A DNA stretch of 64,000 bases from Rhabdophis nuchalis (GCA_039707465.1 CM077644.1:100115875-100179874), one strand, 5' to 3'; shown: positions 1 through 11,350, numbered from the stretch's first letter. The notes: generated from the letters alone by a model not told the origin. A program made the numbers and translations.

Positions 1-105
<105 letters not shown>

Positions 106-106
106 C

Positions 107-655
107 AGCTCATAAAACTAACATATATATATGTGTGTGAGTCACAGACCAAAGCCTGACGATGACAAGTGAGATCTTGTCGAAACGTTGCAATAACATT
201 TCCATGCCTTATACACGGGAAAATCCCCGAAGTCAGCAATACCAGCATATATATTCCAGACATCTGGAAACCAGCTCTGGCCACTAAATGAGTCCCGGCC
301 ACTAAACAAGTCCCGGCCACTAAACAAGTCCTGGTCACTAAACGAGTCCCGGCCACTAAACAAGTCCCGGCCACAAACACTGACACCATCATCAATCACT
401 CTCAACAAACTCCATCTACCAGTCAGGATGTGGCAAATCAGCCAACCAATCGGTTTAAAGTAGCAGATCCAACATTCCAACCCCTCCCACCTCCACTTAC
501 AGAAAAACTGCCATTTCAAATACAGCTCATTCGCAAAAAAGCAAAGGCCCAAGCCTGATGATGATGGGGGTGATTGCAAAGGTTGCAAAGGTTGCAAAAA
601 CACCTTTAATTTTACACGGGAAAAGACCCGAATAAACCAAAATCTACATATATAT
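107..655 (+). mobile_element. candidate Penelope-like retroelement remnant (C-terminal/3' part)
   Basis: Two related blocks, near 152-225 and 548-640, each run from a CCTGATGATG-like motif to a short GC-rich ACACGGGAAAA segment; the first also has CGAAACGTTG. A GATGATG-to-GAAACGT layout is, as I recall it, typical of 3' ends of Penelope-like elements, and the better supported Penelope-like copy at 51.2-52.0 kb also ends with a GATGATATTA motif. No intact frame remains. An 18-bp minisatellite lies between the blocks. Another retroelement class is possible. Confidence 0.35.
279..378. repeat. 18-bp minisatellite, about 5.5 units
   Basis: The unit GGCCACTAAACAAGTCCC repeats about five and a half times with single-base changes (for example AATGAG or AACGAG for AACAAG). 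Because 18 is a multiple of three, it reads as a six-residue repeat in any open frame on either strand. A minus-strand frame over 142-603 is open, but nothing supports it as a gene. Confidence 0.9.
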
Positions 656-662
656 ATTGTTA

Positions 663-708
663 TGAAACAATTACATATATATATATATATATATATGTAA
701 TTGTTTCA
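663..708. repeat. hairpin around an (AT)n core
   Basis: The arm TGAAACAATTAC (663-674) is matched by its exact reverse complement at 697-708, with an AT tract between. A second copy of the same arm borders a (CATA)n array at 3644-3655, so the arm marks one repeat family. Confidence 0.85.
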
Positions 709-867
709 CAACAACCTGTTATTATTAGGCCCCAATTTAAGGGAGGAGACATACTGTTTCCCTTACTGCTCATCGGCTCATCGCTAGAGACCATCCAAAC
801 AGCAAGCCAAGAATTACGTTGTATAATATTTTAGATATGTGTGTTATGATCAGCTCATAAAACTAAC

Positions 868-895
<28 letters not shown>
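709..895 (+). repeat. copy of the repeat family found at 3.57-4.88 kb
   Basis: Shares the block CCTGTTATTATTAGGCCCC, a GGGAGGAGAC motif and TTTTAGATATGTGT with the cluster at 3565-5064. It ends in CAGCTCATAAAACTAAC followed by an AT tract, as does the sequence just after the microsatellite at the left edge. Class unknown. Confidence 0.6.
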
Positions 896-898
<3 letters not shown>

Positions 899-2259
899 TT
901 AATATCTGATAGGAAATGAAGCTTGTATAATCTTCTGACATGAAGAGAGATTAGGAAGAAAAGAGAGATTAATCTGAGATTTGTTTATATTATTCCTTCA
1001 AAATCTTTTCAGGGAAACTCTGCAGTTGCCTTGTGCAGTAATCTATGATTAAAGTGAATAGCACTTCACTGGGGTTCTAATTATTTTCCTCCTGTTAAAT
1101 AATGTGCATATTAAAACACACACTGCATTTTTAGATTCTTCATTTGAAATGTTGTATAGTTTGTATCTTTACAAGGATCGAGTAATCAATCAGTTCCTTA
1201 TAATAATATACTTTAGCTCATAATACTATACTTTAAAAATGCAAACAAGCGAAACCTCTATTTATCATCTGTCATATGAGGAATGAGATGGAGACAGAGA
1301 TGGAATTGTTCAGGTCGATATCAGTATGTGACACACTTTCACAATTCTTCTGGTGGTAATTTAAAGGGAACATGTTTTGTATTGTCAGATTTCCCCTTTG
1401 CAATGAAACTGCTGTTGCAGATACTCTTCTGTTTTTCATAGCCATTCTGTGGAATCATAAGCCCCAGATTTACACAACATGTGTAGCTAACTGACAGAGG
1501 TCACTGTCCCTGGTTCCTATTACATTTACTATTTGTAAATCCTCTTATTTCTTCATTTTTCTATGTTGGCAAGCTGGTGGCAATCCCATACTTGCATACA
1601 ACCACCTAACCTGAAGCATAGTCTCACATGCAACAAGTAATAACAGAAGAATGATGTTAACTTGGGGACCAGAATCTGCAACAAATTCAGATTCCACTTT
1701 GCCTCCAAATCTACACAAATAGCTCCATCACAGGAGTAAGTACAGCAAGTACTTACACAAGATTGGATTTCACTGTATGTAATATGTGCCATCATCTGCC
1801 AGCATATTCCTTTGGGTTCTACATAAGTTAAATAGGATGAACTTTGCACACAAGAAATTAAAGGATGTGACTAAACAACGTGTTTAGTCTACTGCAGATC
1901 TTAAAGTAATCACTTTGGAAAACAATCAGGCTTTAAAAATAGTTTCAGAGAATATCAAAGGAATTTAACTACCTACAATGGGTTTTCAATGCATGACATT
2001 GTTAATTGACAATTGATCAGTTGCACAAGTAATCTGTATCTGCAGAACTCATGAAAGCTTACACTTTTAAGCAAAATTGAAAGAAAGACCTATCAGACTA
2101 CATCTGACTTTTTTCTGTTCTAGACTAGCAAGTCTCTCCTTCATTGGCAACCTTAGTAGGTGATGTAAGTATTCAACACTTATTGCTGTGAAGATCACAA
2201 TAATTACTATTAGTCTTCTCATTGTTCCAATCACCTATCTCCTCCCACTTATGACTGCA
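896..2259. other. no recognised feature
   Basis: AT-rich sequence without a convincing gene, transposon end or tandem repeat. A 98-codon open frame on the minus strand (1553-1849) has no recognisable domain. Confidence 0.5.
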
Positions 2260-2520
2260 GTACTGTAACTTTGTTGCTTGTATCCTTACAATTTATATTG
2301 ATATTGGTCATTTCCTGATTGCTTATTTGTACCTTATGACTATCATTAGGTGTTGTACCTTATGATTCTTGACGAAGAATTATAAGGTACAACTGTCTTT
2401 TTATGTACACTGAGAGCAAATTCCTGATGTACACTGAGAGCAAATTATGTACACTGAGAGCAAATTCCTTGTGTGTCCAATCACACTTGGCCAATAAAGA
2501 ATTCTATTATATTCTATTAA
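2260..2520 (+). mobile_element. CR1 (snake-type) LINE 3' end
   Basis: The 3' end reads TTGTACCTTATGAT..., then TGTACACTGAGAGCAAATT, then CCTTGTGTGTCCAATCACAC, CTTGGCCAATAAA and a short ATTCTATT tail. I recognise this as the untranslated 3' end of CR1 LINEs common in snakes, which end in ATTCT-type microsatellites. Unusually, the TGTACACTGAGAGC segment is present three times (about 2404, 2428 and 2448). 5' truncated and non-coding. Confidence 0.75.
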
Positions 2521-3520
2521 ATAAAACTTCTGCTAAGCTAATATGTTTTCCAGACTTATATACACTGGTGTTTAGAAATAGATGCTGTAGTTATAATTAT
2601 TTTATAAATATATTTTACAGATTTCTACAGCAGAATGTGATACTCTCCAGGTTCCATCTAATAAACAATGTCATCTATCCAGACCTAAAAATGTGCCTTG
2701 CCTGTTCAGCACTTATTCTTTGGAATAACATCCCCCCAAAGATCCTAATAGCTCTCACCTTGATGGCAACTGTATAGGAAAAGAGCAGGTTGAGCTGGAA
2801 GGTGAGGTTAAATGTGTCATTAGTTTGAAGTCAATGTGTTGCCACAAGAAATTTAAGTCCAGCTGTCCCTTGAATTCCATTGTTCCTTATCTAGCACCAA
2901 TTTAGCTTTTACCATTGTTGTCTAGATTCTTGTACATAGATAGGAATAATAAATTATTCTATGGTTTGAACTCAACAAATGTTCCTGGTTATTTGTGCCT
3001 GACAATCTGAATGTCATTGGAGATTTAGCTTAGATTCCAGGCCTGTAGGTAGAAATGGCTGCTGAGTTCTTGCAACTTTTTCTTTGGAACTTTTCCTGGG
3101 ATACTGTGTTTGTTCTTAGGGATGTTCAGGATTTTTTTTCTCCATGACTTTCCTTCTGTATATCCCTTTTATTTCAAAATGTCATCCACCCAGATTCATA
3201 TGCAGCTGAGCAGCCTCTACATTTAAATAAATGAATAAATACACAAATACCACCGTTGTGCTTATTATTTTCTATAGCTAGAGTGTGTACTGCTGTTTTT
3301 TTTACCTGGAGGCATATAGAAATAAAGATAAATGTTCTTCTTTATGTAATGATGTTAAACCTTGGTAAAATTATAACCATGGTAGTCTTTGTTTAAATAA
3401 TAATTTCCCCTTGCACCTCATCTACTTTTGAAGTCCATGAATTAATTTACTACAATGAATTAGCTTTTACCTTTGTAATGCAGTGGTATTTTACAACTGC
3501 TCACCTTTCATATCATTCAT
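2521..3520. other. no recognised feature
   Basis: AT-rich DNA. A short AAATAAATGAATAAATA tract at about 3224-3240 may be the end of a decayed retroposon. No gene recognised. Confidence 0.45.
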
Positions 3521-3568
3521 ATATATATGTGTGTGTGTGTGTGTGTGTTTGTGTGTGTGTGTCTGTGT
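3521..3568. repeat. (TG)n microsatellite
   Basis: An ATATAT stretch runs into an interrupted TG array; immediately after it begins the repeat cluster that starts with TTAGTTTTATGAGCTGATC. Confidence 0.9.
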
Positions 3569-3653
3569 TAGTTTTATGAGCTGATCAATAAATTAAATTA
3601 GAGAGAGACCAGGATAGATTGGGGCCTAATAATAACAGATTGTTGTGAAACAA

Positions 3654-3654
<1 letters not shown>

Positions 3655-3684
<30 letters not shown>

Positions 3685-3702
3685 CATACATACATACATA
3701 CG
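3655..3702. repeat. (CATA)n microsatellite
   Basis: About eleven CATA units lie between the AACAATTA arm and a CGAGAGAGAATATT motif of the surrounding repeat cluster. Confidence 0.95.
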
Positions 3703-4060
3703 AGAGAGAATATTTTCACAGCTCCTGTTATGAGGCCCCTTAAGGGAGGAGACAAACTGTCATCCTTCTCTGCCTTTTGACTCAACCCAGAGATCATCTA
3801 GACAGAGAGTCAATGAGATGACTGTTGTGTGAAATTTTTTAGATATGTGTTAGATTTTTAAGGGCTGATTTTAATAAATAAGAGACCAAGATGGATCCAT
3901 TTCGGTCTTATTAGCCCTCTTCAGCTGGCCATACTCCTTCTACTGGGATTTGAACCGGCACTTTCCAGCATATCTCCTCCCTTAAGGGGCCTCATAACAG
4001 GAGCTGTGAAAATATTCTCTCATTAATAGAGTCCTGTAAATGGCTGATGTAATCAGGGAA

Positions 4061-4215
4061 GCCGGTTAGCTCAAGGCATAGAAAGGCTTGCCTGATATGC
4101 TGGAAAGTGCCGGTTCAAATCCCAGTAGAAGGAGTATGGCCAGCTGAAGAGGGCTAATAAGCCCGAAATGGATCCATCCTGGTCTCTTATTTATTAAAAT
4201 CAGCCCTTAAAAATT

Positions 4216-4216
<1 letters not shown>
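4061..4216 (+). mobile_element. tRNA-like SINE module, copy 1
   Basis: It has an A-box-like TAGCTCAAGGCATAG at 4067-4081 and a B-box GGTTCAAATCC at 4112-4122, at tRNA-like spacing. It continues through AGTAGAAGGAGTATGGCC and GGATCCATCCTGGTCTC to an AAAAATTTAACA end beside a CA array. An inverted partial copy lies at about 3868-3970. The intron-less tRNA-like head suggests a tRNA-derived SINE; the family is not one I can name. Confidence 0.6.
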
Positions 4217-4217
<1 letters not shown>

Positions 4218-4264
<47 letters not shown>

Positions 4265-4280
4265 TACATACATACATACA

Positions 4281-4347
<67 letters not shown>
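4218..4347. repeat. compound microsatellite CA, then TACA, then TA
   Basis: Three adjacent arrays, about 4218-4258 (CA), 4259-4310 (TACA) and 4311-4347 (TA), follow the AAAATTTAACA end of the SINE module. The gradual unit change is consistent with stepwise evolution from a tail. Confidence 0.95.
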
Positions 4348-4350
<3 letters not shown>

Positions 4351-4908
4351 GAATAATTATCACAGCTCCTGTTCAGAGGTCCCTTTAAGGGGAGGAGACT
4401 TAACGTCATCCCTCTCTGCCCTTCGACTCAACCCCAGAGATCATCCAGGCAGAGAACCAAATTAGATTACTGCTGTGTGACATTTTTTAGATATGTGTTA
4501 GATTTTTAAGGGCTGAAAATAAAGAGACCAGGATGGATCCATTTCAGGCTTATTAGCCTTCTTCAGCTGGCCATACTCCTTCTACTGGGATTTGAATGCC
4601 TCAAATGCTGGAAAGCCCTGGTTCAAATCCCAGTAGAAGGAGTATGGCCAGCTGAAGAAGGCTAATAAGCCTGAAATGGATCCATCCTGGTCTCTTTATT
4701 TTCAGCCCTTAAAAATCTAACACATATCTAAAAAATGTCACACAGCAGTAATCTAATTTGGTTCTCTGTCTGGATGATCTCTGGGGTTGAGTCGAAGGGC
4801 AGAGAGGGATGACGTTAAGTCTCCTCCCCTTAAAGGGACCTCTGAACAGGAGCTGTGATAATTATTCTTCATTTAAGAGTCCTGTAAATTGGCTGATGTA
4901 TCAGGGAT

Positions 4909-5060
4909 ACCAGATAGCTCAAGGCATAGAGAGCTTGCCTCAAATGCTGGAAAGCCCTGGTTCAAATCCCAGTAGAAGGAGTATGGCCAGCTGAAGAAGG
5001 CTACTAAGCCTGAAATGGATCCATCCTGGTCTCTTTATTTTCAGCCCTTAAAAATCTAAC
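4909..5060 (+). mobile_element. tRNA-like SINE module, copy 2
   Basis: A-box TAGCTCAAGGCATAG at 4915-4929 and B-box GGTTCAAATCC at 4959-4969, followed by the same body as copy 1, ending AAAAATCTAACA with an AT tract after it. A headless third copy starts at about 4599, 339 bp upstream. Confidence 0.6.
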
Positions 5061-5074
5061 ATATATATATATAT

Positions 5075-5350
5075 ATATAACTTTTATTAAGAATTTTAGA
5101 TAGACAAAAGGCAAATTCAGATATAGGTATATAAAAAGAAAGGAAAAAAGGAAAGAAAAAGTGCAGAAAATAAGTCACTTAAAGAAAAAGATAGCCAAAG
5201 AAGTTATTCCTCTCCTTTTTAGCAGTTACAAACTCATTATCCCCCTTCTTAACATTGCAATAATCCCTTATTCAACTCCTTACTCAATTATTTTTCAATC
5301 ATTAAATCCAGAAATCACCTTCTCACTTTCTTTTCCCATTTTTCAGCAAA
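5075..5350 (-). mobile_element. possible L1-type LINE 3' region
   Basis: Begins with an ACTTTTATTAAGAATTTTAG stretch and continues as AT-rich, pyrimidine-rich DNA resembling squamate L1 3' untranslated regions read on the minus strand, as I recall them. No domain is visible, so this is a weak call. Confidence 0.25.
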
Positions 5351-5355
5351 GTGAC

Positions 5356-5616
5356 CAGAGGTGAGTTCCTACAAGTACTGTAAGGTTTGGCCGAATAGGT
5401 AGTTACTCTGGGGGACACATGACTGTACCAGTTCTATTCTCAGCGATGCCATCTTGATTTTCTGTTCTGCACGTGTGCAGAACAATCATATTTGAAAAAT
5501 ATTTTCCCCTTTTTTAATGTTGTGTGCATGGGCAGTCTGTTTTAAGTGCGCATACGCAGGGAACAAACTTTTTCAGGCACTGAACTGGTAGTAATGGCGG
5601 CAGGAACCCACCCCTG
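5356..5616. mobile_element. hAT-type non-autonomous element
   Basis: The left end CAGAGGTGAGTTCCTAC and right end AGGAACCCACCCCTG are inverted copies and match the family seen at 43754-44001. The flanking 8-mers (AAAGTGAC and ACATGAAC) do not agree well, so the target duplication is decayed or an end is misplaced. Contains a CTGCACGTGTGCAG palindrome. Confidence 0.6.
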
Positions 5617-7298
5617 ACATGAACATTATAATGTCAAAAGTATTCCTTGACATTGTCAAGGAATTGTCAAGTATTCCTTGACTTTACTAATTTGTATAAA
5701 ATAATAAATTGCTTTACATAACTTTTTCATATAGCCGAAGAGGGCTGGATTGTGAGCTGAGTCTACATGTGCATACATATATATAGGCTGGTTGATATAC
5801 ATACCCTTGGGGTTCCACACACAAAGCATCTTCTGTAGTGATCTTGAGGCAGCTGCAATTGTCACCCAAGGGAAACTACAGCTTTTTCTCCTTCATTTTC
5901 ATTTGCCTGCCGCTCCGTATGCAGTGTTAAATATGCCTCTACTTTCTTTTTTTTTTATTTCTTTTTTTAAAAAGCTGGCTACTACATGGAGAAGCTCTTA
6001 TGGCTGCTGTGCTTCTCTAGAAAACAGACATGATGGGTTTTTTTCAGTGGTAAGACAGGAAGGAACATACCAACAGCAAGACACTAAGAACAGGTTACAT
6101 GGGGGGTCTATGGATGGTCCTTATCCTGCCTTAGATATTTGCAGTCTTAAGTCACAATATAGAGAAAGGACGAAAGAGCCAATGCAGAATGACGATGAAA
6201 AATGCAACTAAACAGAAATCATTCTTTTTATTTGAACATTTGGAAGGCTAAGGAAGGGGAAATGAAACTGAAATGGCCTTATCTTTCCATTTCTATTTAC
6301 CAATCTCATTTTGAGGATACCAAGGTATACAAACCTCCGTCACCTATGGAGGTTTCTTCCCTAATCTATCTTGTTATTGCTGAATTAGATAGACATACTG
6401 AGGAGTTTGGCTGAATTCCTGTCCACGTTTTCCTTTCCATATAGGTTAATTTTACTACCAGCTATGAAAAAGGAGCAAATTGCAATTCTCCTTTGCCTGA
6501 GAGGCCCTGCTCAAGGACAGCCTACTCTGGTGAGACAGTAATTGAGTGAGCAGCAACCTAGCAATTTCTCAGAGTGTTTAGGAAATGTGGCATAGGTCAC
6601 ATTGGATTGTCTTTTTTGATTGTGATCTAAATTGACTATGATTACTTTGGTTAGTGAGTCGCATTTATGCATTATCAATGGTCCTCTCCCTCCTTTTTAT
6701 TAGGGTGGGGGTGATAAATCAGAAACATGCCATTGACCTACATAGTATATGTAGTACAGGATCTGCTTACACTGCAGGATTGTGCGCTGGTGTTTAAAGT
6801 GCTTTTTTTGGTTCAGTTAAGTTCAGCCTTAATTGTTTATCATCTCGTTCAGAAAGGGGATAAAACCAATGAAAAGATTATCTCATAGTCTCAATGTATT
6901 AAAATGTTTAACAGCTTTTCATATATCTGCATTGTTCTGGGATTCCTACTTCATTTCCATGTTTATCTCTCTATTTTATTATTACCCTCAATAGAAGATT
7001 TACTATTTTAATATTTTAAGTTATAAAATGGAAGTTGTAGAATCTCTTATCTGTCTTTTCACACCATGCACAAGGTTTTGTGCTGAGTGGAAGTATATAA
7101 CAGGTTTATGAAGGGGTTGATGAAACACGAGATATTTCCACTGAATTCCATTGTTTTATTCCACACAAAATACCTAGAATAAAGACTCTTCACTAGAAAC
7201 ATGAAATAGCTTCATGCGTTTAAATGTTCTGATTAAAGCAGTGTCATTTCACAAAAATGAGTAAACCTAAAGCAAATATGACATAGGTGAATTTATGT
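5617..7298. other. no recognised feature
   Basis: Unique-looking sequence. Open frames at 5792-6211 and 6202-6414 lack recognisable domains, and nothing marks them as exons. A pyrimidine tract lies at about 5943-5968. Confidence 0.45.
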
Positions 7299-7620
7299 AC
7301 TAGTCGTTCCCGACTCTAGGAGCTGTGCTCATCTTCGTTTCAAAGCTGAAGAGCTAGCACTATCTGAAGACATCTCCATGGTCATGAGGCTGGCATGACT
7401 AAATGGTGAAGGCACACAGAATGCTGTTACCTTCCCCCCAAAGGCGGTTTCTATTTTTCAACTTGCATTTTTACGTGCTTTCAAACTGCTAAGTTGACAG
7501 AAGCTGGGTAAGTAATGGGAGCTCAGTCTATTAAGTGGTGCTAGGGATTTGAACCATAAAGCTGCCAACCTTTCTGATTGACAAGCTCAGCATCTTAGCC
7601 ACTGAGCCACCGTGTCCCTT
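7299..7620 (-). mobile_element. Sauria-type SINE (tRNA head, BovB-like tail)
   Basis: Read on the minus strand it starts GGGACACGGTGGCTCAGTGG with the A-box region at 7594-7610, and has a B-box GGTTCAAATCC at 7545-7555. It continues through AGCACGTAAAAATGCAAG and ends with AGAGTCGGGAACGACTAG. This order is the Sauria SINE found across squamate reptiles, tRNA-derived and mobilised by BovB-type LINEs. The copy is near full length, with a decayed tail. It is the clearest squamate marker here. Confidence 0.85.
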
Positions 7621-7642
7621 GAATATGACATAATTGTGTTAA

Positions 7643-7670
7643 ATATATATATATATATATATATATATTT
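7643..7670. repeat. (AT)n microsatellite
   Basis: About 14 AT units just outside the head of the SINE. Confidence 0.9.
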
Positions 7671-8284
7671 GGTTTGGTACAATTTCTCCAGCCGAGATTT
7701 CACTCTCACAGTGAGAATGCCATAAAAAGAAATACATTTTCCAAAACCAGGGCTTCTAATCAAGGATATATGTTTAGATATAGTATGTAGTTTATCAAAT
7801 AACAAAGTAAGTCATTGGATAAGAATGACTTTCTACTAATATTTTAGGGCAACTTCACTGGACATTCCTAGTACTTAGTCTTTGAAATTGTAATGAGAAT
7901 AATGTATCATTGAAGAAGCAGCACTCAAAACATTCTGTAATTCAGTCTGGGTTGCACAAACATTTATCTTGAATACTGGAAAATTTTGGCAAGTTTTCTT
8001 TGACAGTTGAGTACAGATACCTGTGGATATTTAAATCAGAGGGGGAAGGAGACTGAGAGAAGAGATAAGAAAATTTCATCCTTGCAGCAGAGTTTCCAGA
8101 AATAGACTTGATAGCATAAACCAGTTACTTGGGAAAAATAATAACATGAGACAGAAAGAAAATCTGATTCCAACAAATGAATCTGAACTTCATTATCATA
8201 GTTATATCTACTTATATGAGTCTACTTATATGAGTCTTATATATCTACTTATATGAGTCTTAGGTTTTTAAGTGTGTGTGTGTG
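7671..8284. other. no recognised feature
   Basis: AT-rich DNA. A short direct repeat of an ACTTATATGAGTCT-like unit (three copies at about 8210-8262) precedes a TG array at 8272-8286. Confidence 0.45.
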
Positions 8285-8926
8285 TGTTGAATTTTTGCTG
8301 ATAAATAAATGAAGGGAGACTAGTACAGATCTATTTCAAGCAGTATGCTCCCTCCCATTTTTGGCCATACCAGGTGCTTGGACAAAACACTTTATATAAC
8401 CCAGACTTGGCTGTTGGCCACTGTTAATTAGGCAAGATAGCCAGTCTTTTGACTAAGAGCCCAGAACATTCACGTCACAAGCTTAACTCTGCAGCAACCT
8501 TTCACACAGACCTGCAAAACTCCTTCACCGAACAGTCACGAGCTGAATTCACAGACAGAAATTCATGGCTCCTTTCCGAATGGTTGTTTCCTGCAAATGT
8601 CCCCTCCCATCGCCTCACCTATAACCTCTCTTGGGAGGGGCCAATCAACAACCACCTGGTGCTTAATCATCTTCTGTGAGCCTGCCTACGGAGTTGCTGC
8701 TTCCGTTTCTCAGCCCTTCTCACTCTAGCATCAGAGACAAACTGCCTTTGATCCTCCCCACTGCTCCATGCCTCAGGTGCCTACTAGTGGCCAACCAGCC
8801 TCTCTGGTTCCTACTCTGACTCTGAACACCACCCTAGGGTCTTCCTCAGCTTCCAGGGCAGAATCATATTGTTCCTCACTATCAGAGTCCATCAGCAGCT
8901 CAGCCGGTCCCTCCTGGGCCACAACA
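8285..8926. mobile_element. candidate solo LTR
   Basis: A 642-bp segment starts TGTTGAATTT and ends GGCCACAACA, so it has TGTTG...CAACA inverted ends as LTRs do. It holds a TATA-like TTATATAACCC motif near 8390. I recall closely similar sequence as a common snake repeat. The flanks (a TG array and TATAC) give no clear target duplication, and no internal retroviral region is attached. Orientation is uncertain. The open frames inside (8449-8679 and 8768-8950) are not credible genes. Confidence 0.45.
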
Positions 8927-9800
8927 TATACATACATAAATTATGTTTAAATGAGATTTAATACAGATATTCCTGCATACTTTTTAAAAAGAAGTTATAA
9001 AACCGCCTTAATACTTATAAATAAATAAATATGTATGAAAGTGCTACATATACATTTAGTTTTATCAATATATAGAATATTACAAGAGATGAGCATTTTG
9101 TTCAAAGCAAGGTTCCATTCCTTTTAATTTTTTTTCCTCCTTGACAGTAGCCACAGTAAGAAAAATATTGACACGAAGTAAAGTAGTTAGTTTTTAAATC
9201 TAATTTTCTCTTGGGCTATTGGAAGTTATTTGGCAGTTTAGCATCAAATTCAGGCAAGATGATCTCCAATGGCTACAAAAAGTTTTTAGGGACACTTGGT
9301 ATTTAAATCTGACATAATTCCAAACCTGACACTATGACATATATTTCAGTCCTCTGAATGAAATGCCTCATCAAATTTCTCACTCAATCTCCTTGAGGGT
9401 CTCATCAATTTTCCGTATTGTTGTTTGCAATTGTCCCATATTGCAATGGTCTTCTCATTCCTGCCACTCTGCTCATCTTATCCTGATGGCCAAGCCATCA
9501 ATACAGGGCACAACAAGGGCATTGTTCATCTATCATGGGGCTCAGTGTTGATATGGGCCAAGAGAAAATGACTAACCCAAGTTTGCCCAATTAGTTTCTA
9601 TGCCTAAGGGAGGATCAATACCCAAGATTCCCACTCTGAAACCATTGATTTAACTGGTGTTGACTCAGAACTATATGTTGTCTCTAGGTCATGTTGACTA
9701 AGTATGCTAAGTATCCAAAAAATTTCATTTTTATAATAATATTCCTGTCTCAGTTATTTTATATTTTAATTCACACACACACCAGAAAAAGATAACTGTT
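8927..9800. other. no recognised feature
   Basis: AT-rich. An AAATAAATAAATATG stretch at about 9020-9034 may be a retroposon tail. No gene recognised. Confidence 0.45.
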
Positions 9801-9808
9801 TGGCATAC

Positions 9809-9866
9809 ATATTCATTCATTCATTCATTCATTCATTCATTCATTCATCCTGCCTGCGTCTGTCTC

Positions 9867-9940
<74 letters not shown>

Positions 9941-9962
9941 AATCATCTATCTATCTATCAAG
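9809..9962. repeat. (ATTC)n and (CTAT)n microsatellites
   Basis: An ATTC array at about 9809-9848 is separated by about 18 bp from a CTAT array at about 9866-9960, which has one interruption near the end. Confidence 0.95.
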
Positions 9963-10024
9963 AGACTTTATTTTCCCTAATATACATACATTGGGCAAGT
10001 ATGGTATTTTTCTATGAGCTAGTT

Positions 10025-10260
10025 GGGAGTAGCGATCAAGCCATCAAGCTATAAAATGGGAGGCCATGAATTTTAGTCCTGCTTTACACACAAAGCTAGT
10101 TGAGAGTGACCCAAAACCAGCCCCTCTCTCAGCCTTAGGAATAAGCTGGCCATGACAAACCATGTACAAAAATTTTGCCAAAAAACCTGTAGGTACTTCC
10201 AGGCAGTTGTCAGGAATCAATGCTGACTCTAAGGCACACACGCACACACACACACACATG
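10025..10260 (+). mobile_element. tRNA-derived SINE with (CA)n tail
   Basis: The body has a B-box-like GAATTTTAGTCCTG, then AGCTAGTTGAGAGTGACCC and CAGCCCCTCTCTCAGCC, ending in TGCTGACTCTAAGG and a CA array. The same family, slightly different, sits at 28979-29130. I recognise the type from squamate genomes but not its formal name. Confidence 0.55.
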
Positions 10261-11350
10261 TCCTACCAAAAGTCTCTGTATGTACATCTCCATTTTTACT
10301 TAAATTATTTTTGGCCAAGATATATTTTGAATGTGAGAATAACACATTCCATGAATTTGCAAAGTACAAACATGTAGAAAGTATGCTATTTCATTTAAAA
10401 AAATCGTTTTTTTCATTGATATTCTAAGATCTATCCACATTTTCCAACAAAAATTGTGCATATTCTCCAGACAATAAGTGCTGTGTTTTGTGCACAGGCT
10501 TTGGAGAGTACATATTTTAACAAATATAATGCTCTTCAATTCACCTTAACCTACAATGTATCCTTATTCAAAGGATATGTGGATTATGAACAACTCTGTA
10601 CCCATAAATATTAGAACTTTTATATTTCAGGGATGTTCTTGGTATTAAATCTGCTTTAATAAATAATCTACCTTATCTTTTCTATGTGGATCACAGCTAT
10701 ATGAAAGGAGAACAGATTATTTGCCCTGACTTTCATACTTTGTTCTGTTTTAATCTCTTGGCCAACATTAGTGATTATAAAACAGGCAGATCGGGTTCTG
10801 GCTGAAATAATCAGTGTCTTTCTTCAAAACATACTGTTATATTATAACACTAATTCCAAACAGTCTGATTAATTGTGGTTACTTTAAAGCAAACAGTCCA
10901 ATTTGGACTCTGCTCTTCATTGTCTCCTTCCCAAAAAAATCTATACTTTTAAAGAAAAAATTAAGTGTAGTAAACAAAAATTATTCTAAAACAGAATGAC
11001 CTACAATAAAACAATCATTTGAACAAGCTGTGAAACTCGTATTAAATAATGAAAATAAAATTAATACACAGCCTCATTACAGGGCATTCAAAGAGTCAAT
11101 TTTCAAAGGACCAGGAGTAAAAGATTGGAAACCTGAAACTTGTCAGAAGAGTGTATGCATTTCATAATTAATATGGTATATTGTAGATTGGCTTACAGGC
11201 TTGACTCTACTTCAGATATCCTAGCTAGAACAGAATAGTACGTATAAACTTGCTTTGGGTGAAACAGGGCTTAGGTTGTAACTGCACAAAATGGGTTAAA
11301 TTGAGGGGCACGGTTTAGTTTACACCTACTCTATCATACTACGATGTCTT
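10261..11350. other. no recognised feature
   Basis: AT-rich, unique-looking sequence with no gene or repeat end that I can support. Confidence 0.45.

Larger units (their letters stand above)
3565..5064. repeat. cluster of inverted and direct repeats with SINE modules
   Basis: Several copies of one repeat are stacked in both orientations. Block 3703-3752 reappears inverted at about 3974-4022. Block about 4347-4598 is followed, after some 22 bp, by its inverted copy at about 4621-4871, giving arms of roughly 250 bp. A direct copy offset by 339 bp starts near 4599 and again near 4938. Copies begin or end with TGTTAGATTTTTAAGGG or its complement and contain a GGATGGATCC motif. The layout looks like a foldback or a rearranged non-autonomous element; I cannot name the class. 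Confidence 0.75.

Noticed and set aside
142..603. 153-codon minus-strand frame with a six-residue repeat
   Set aside because: The repeat comes from an 18-bp minisatellite and the rest has no domain; probably a repeat artefact.
4061..4132. Possible tRNA gene from A and B boxes
   Set aside because: The arms do not pair as a tRNA cloverleaf and the sequence recurs with a shared downstream body, so it is SINE-like.
3655..4347. CRISPR-like array of short repeats
   Set aside because: Simple microsatellites without spacers in a vertebrate genome.
5792..6414. Pair of overlapping plus-strand frames as a host gene
   Set aside because: No domain, low coding character, and no supporting splice or promoter pattern.
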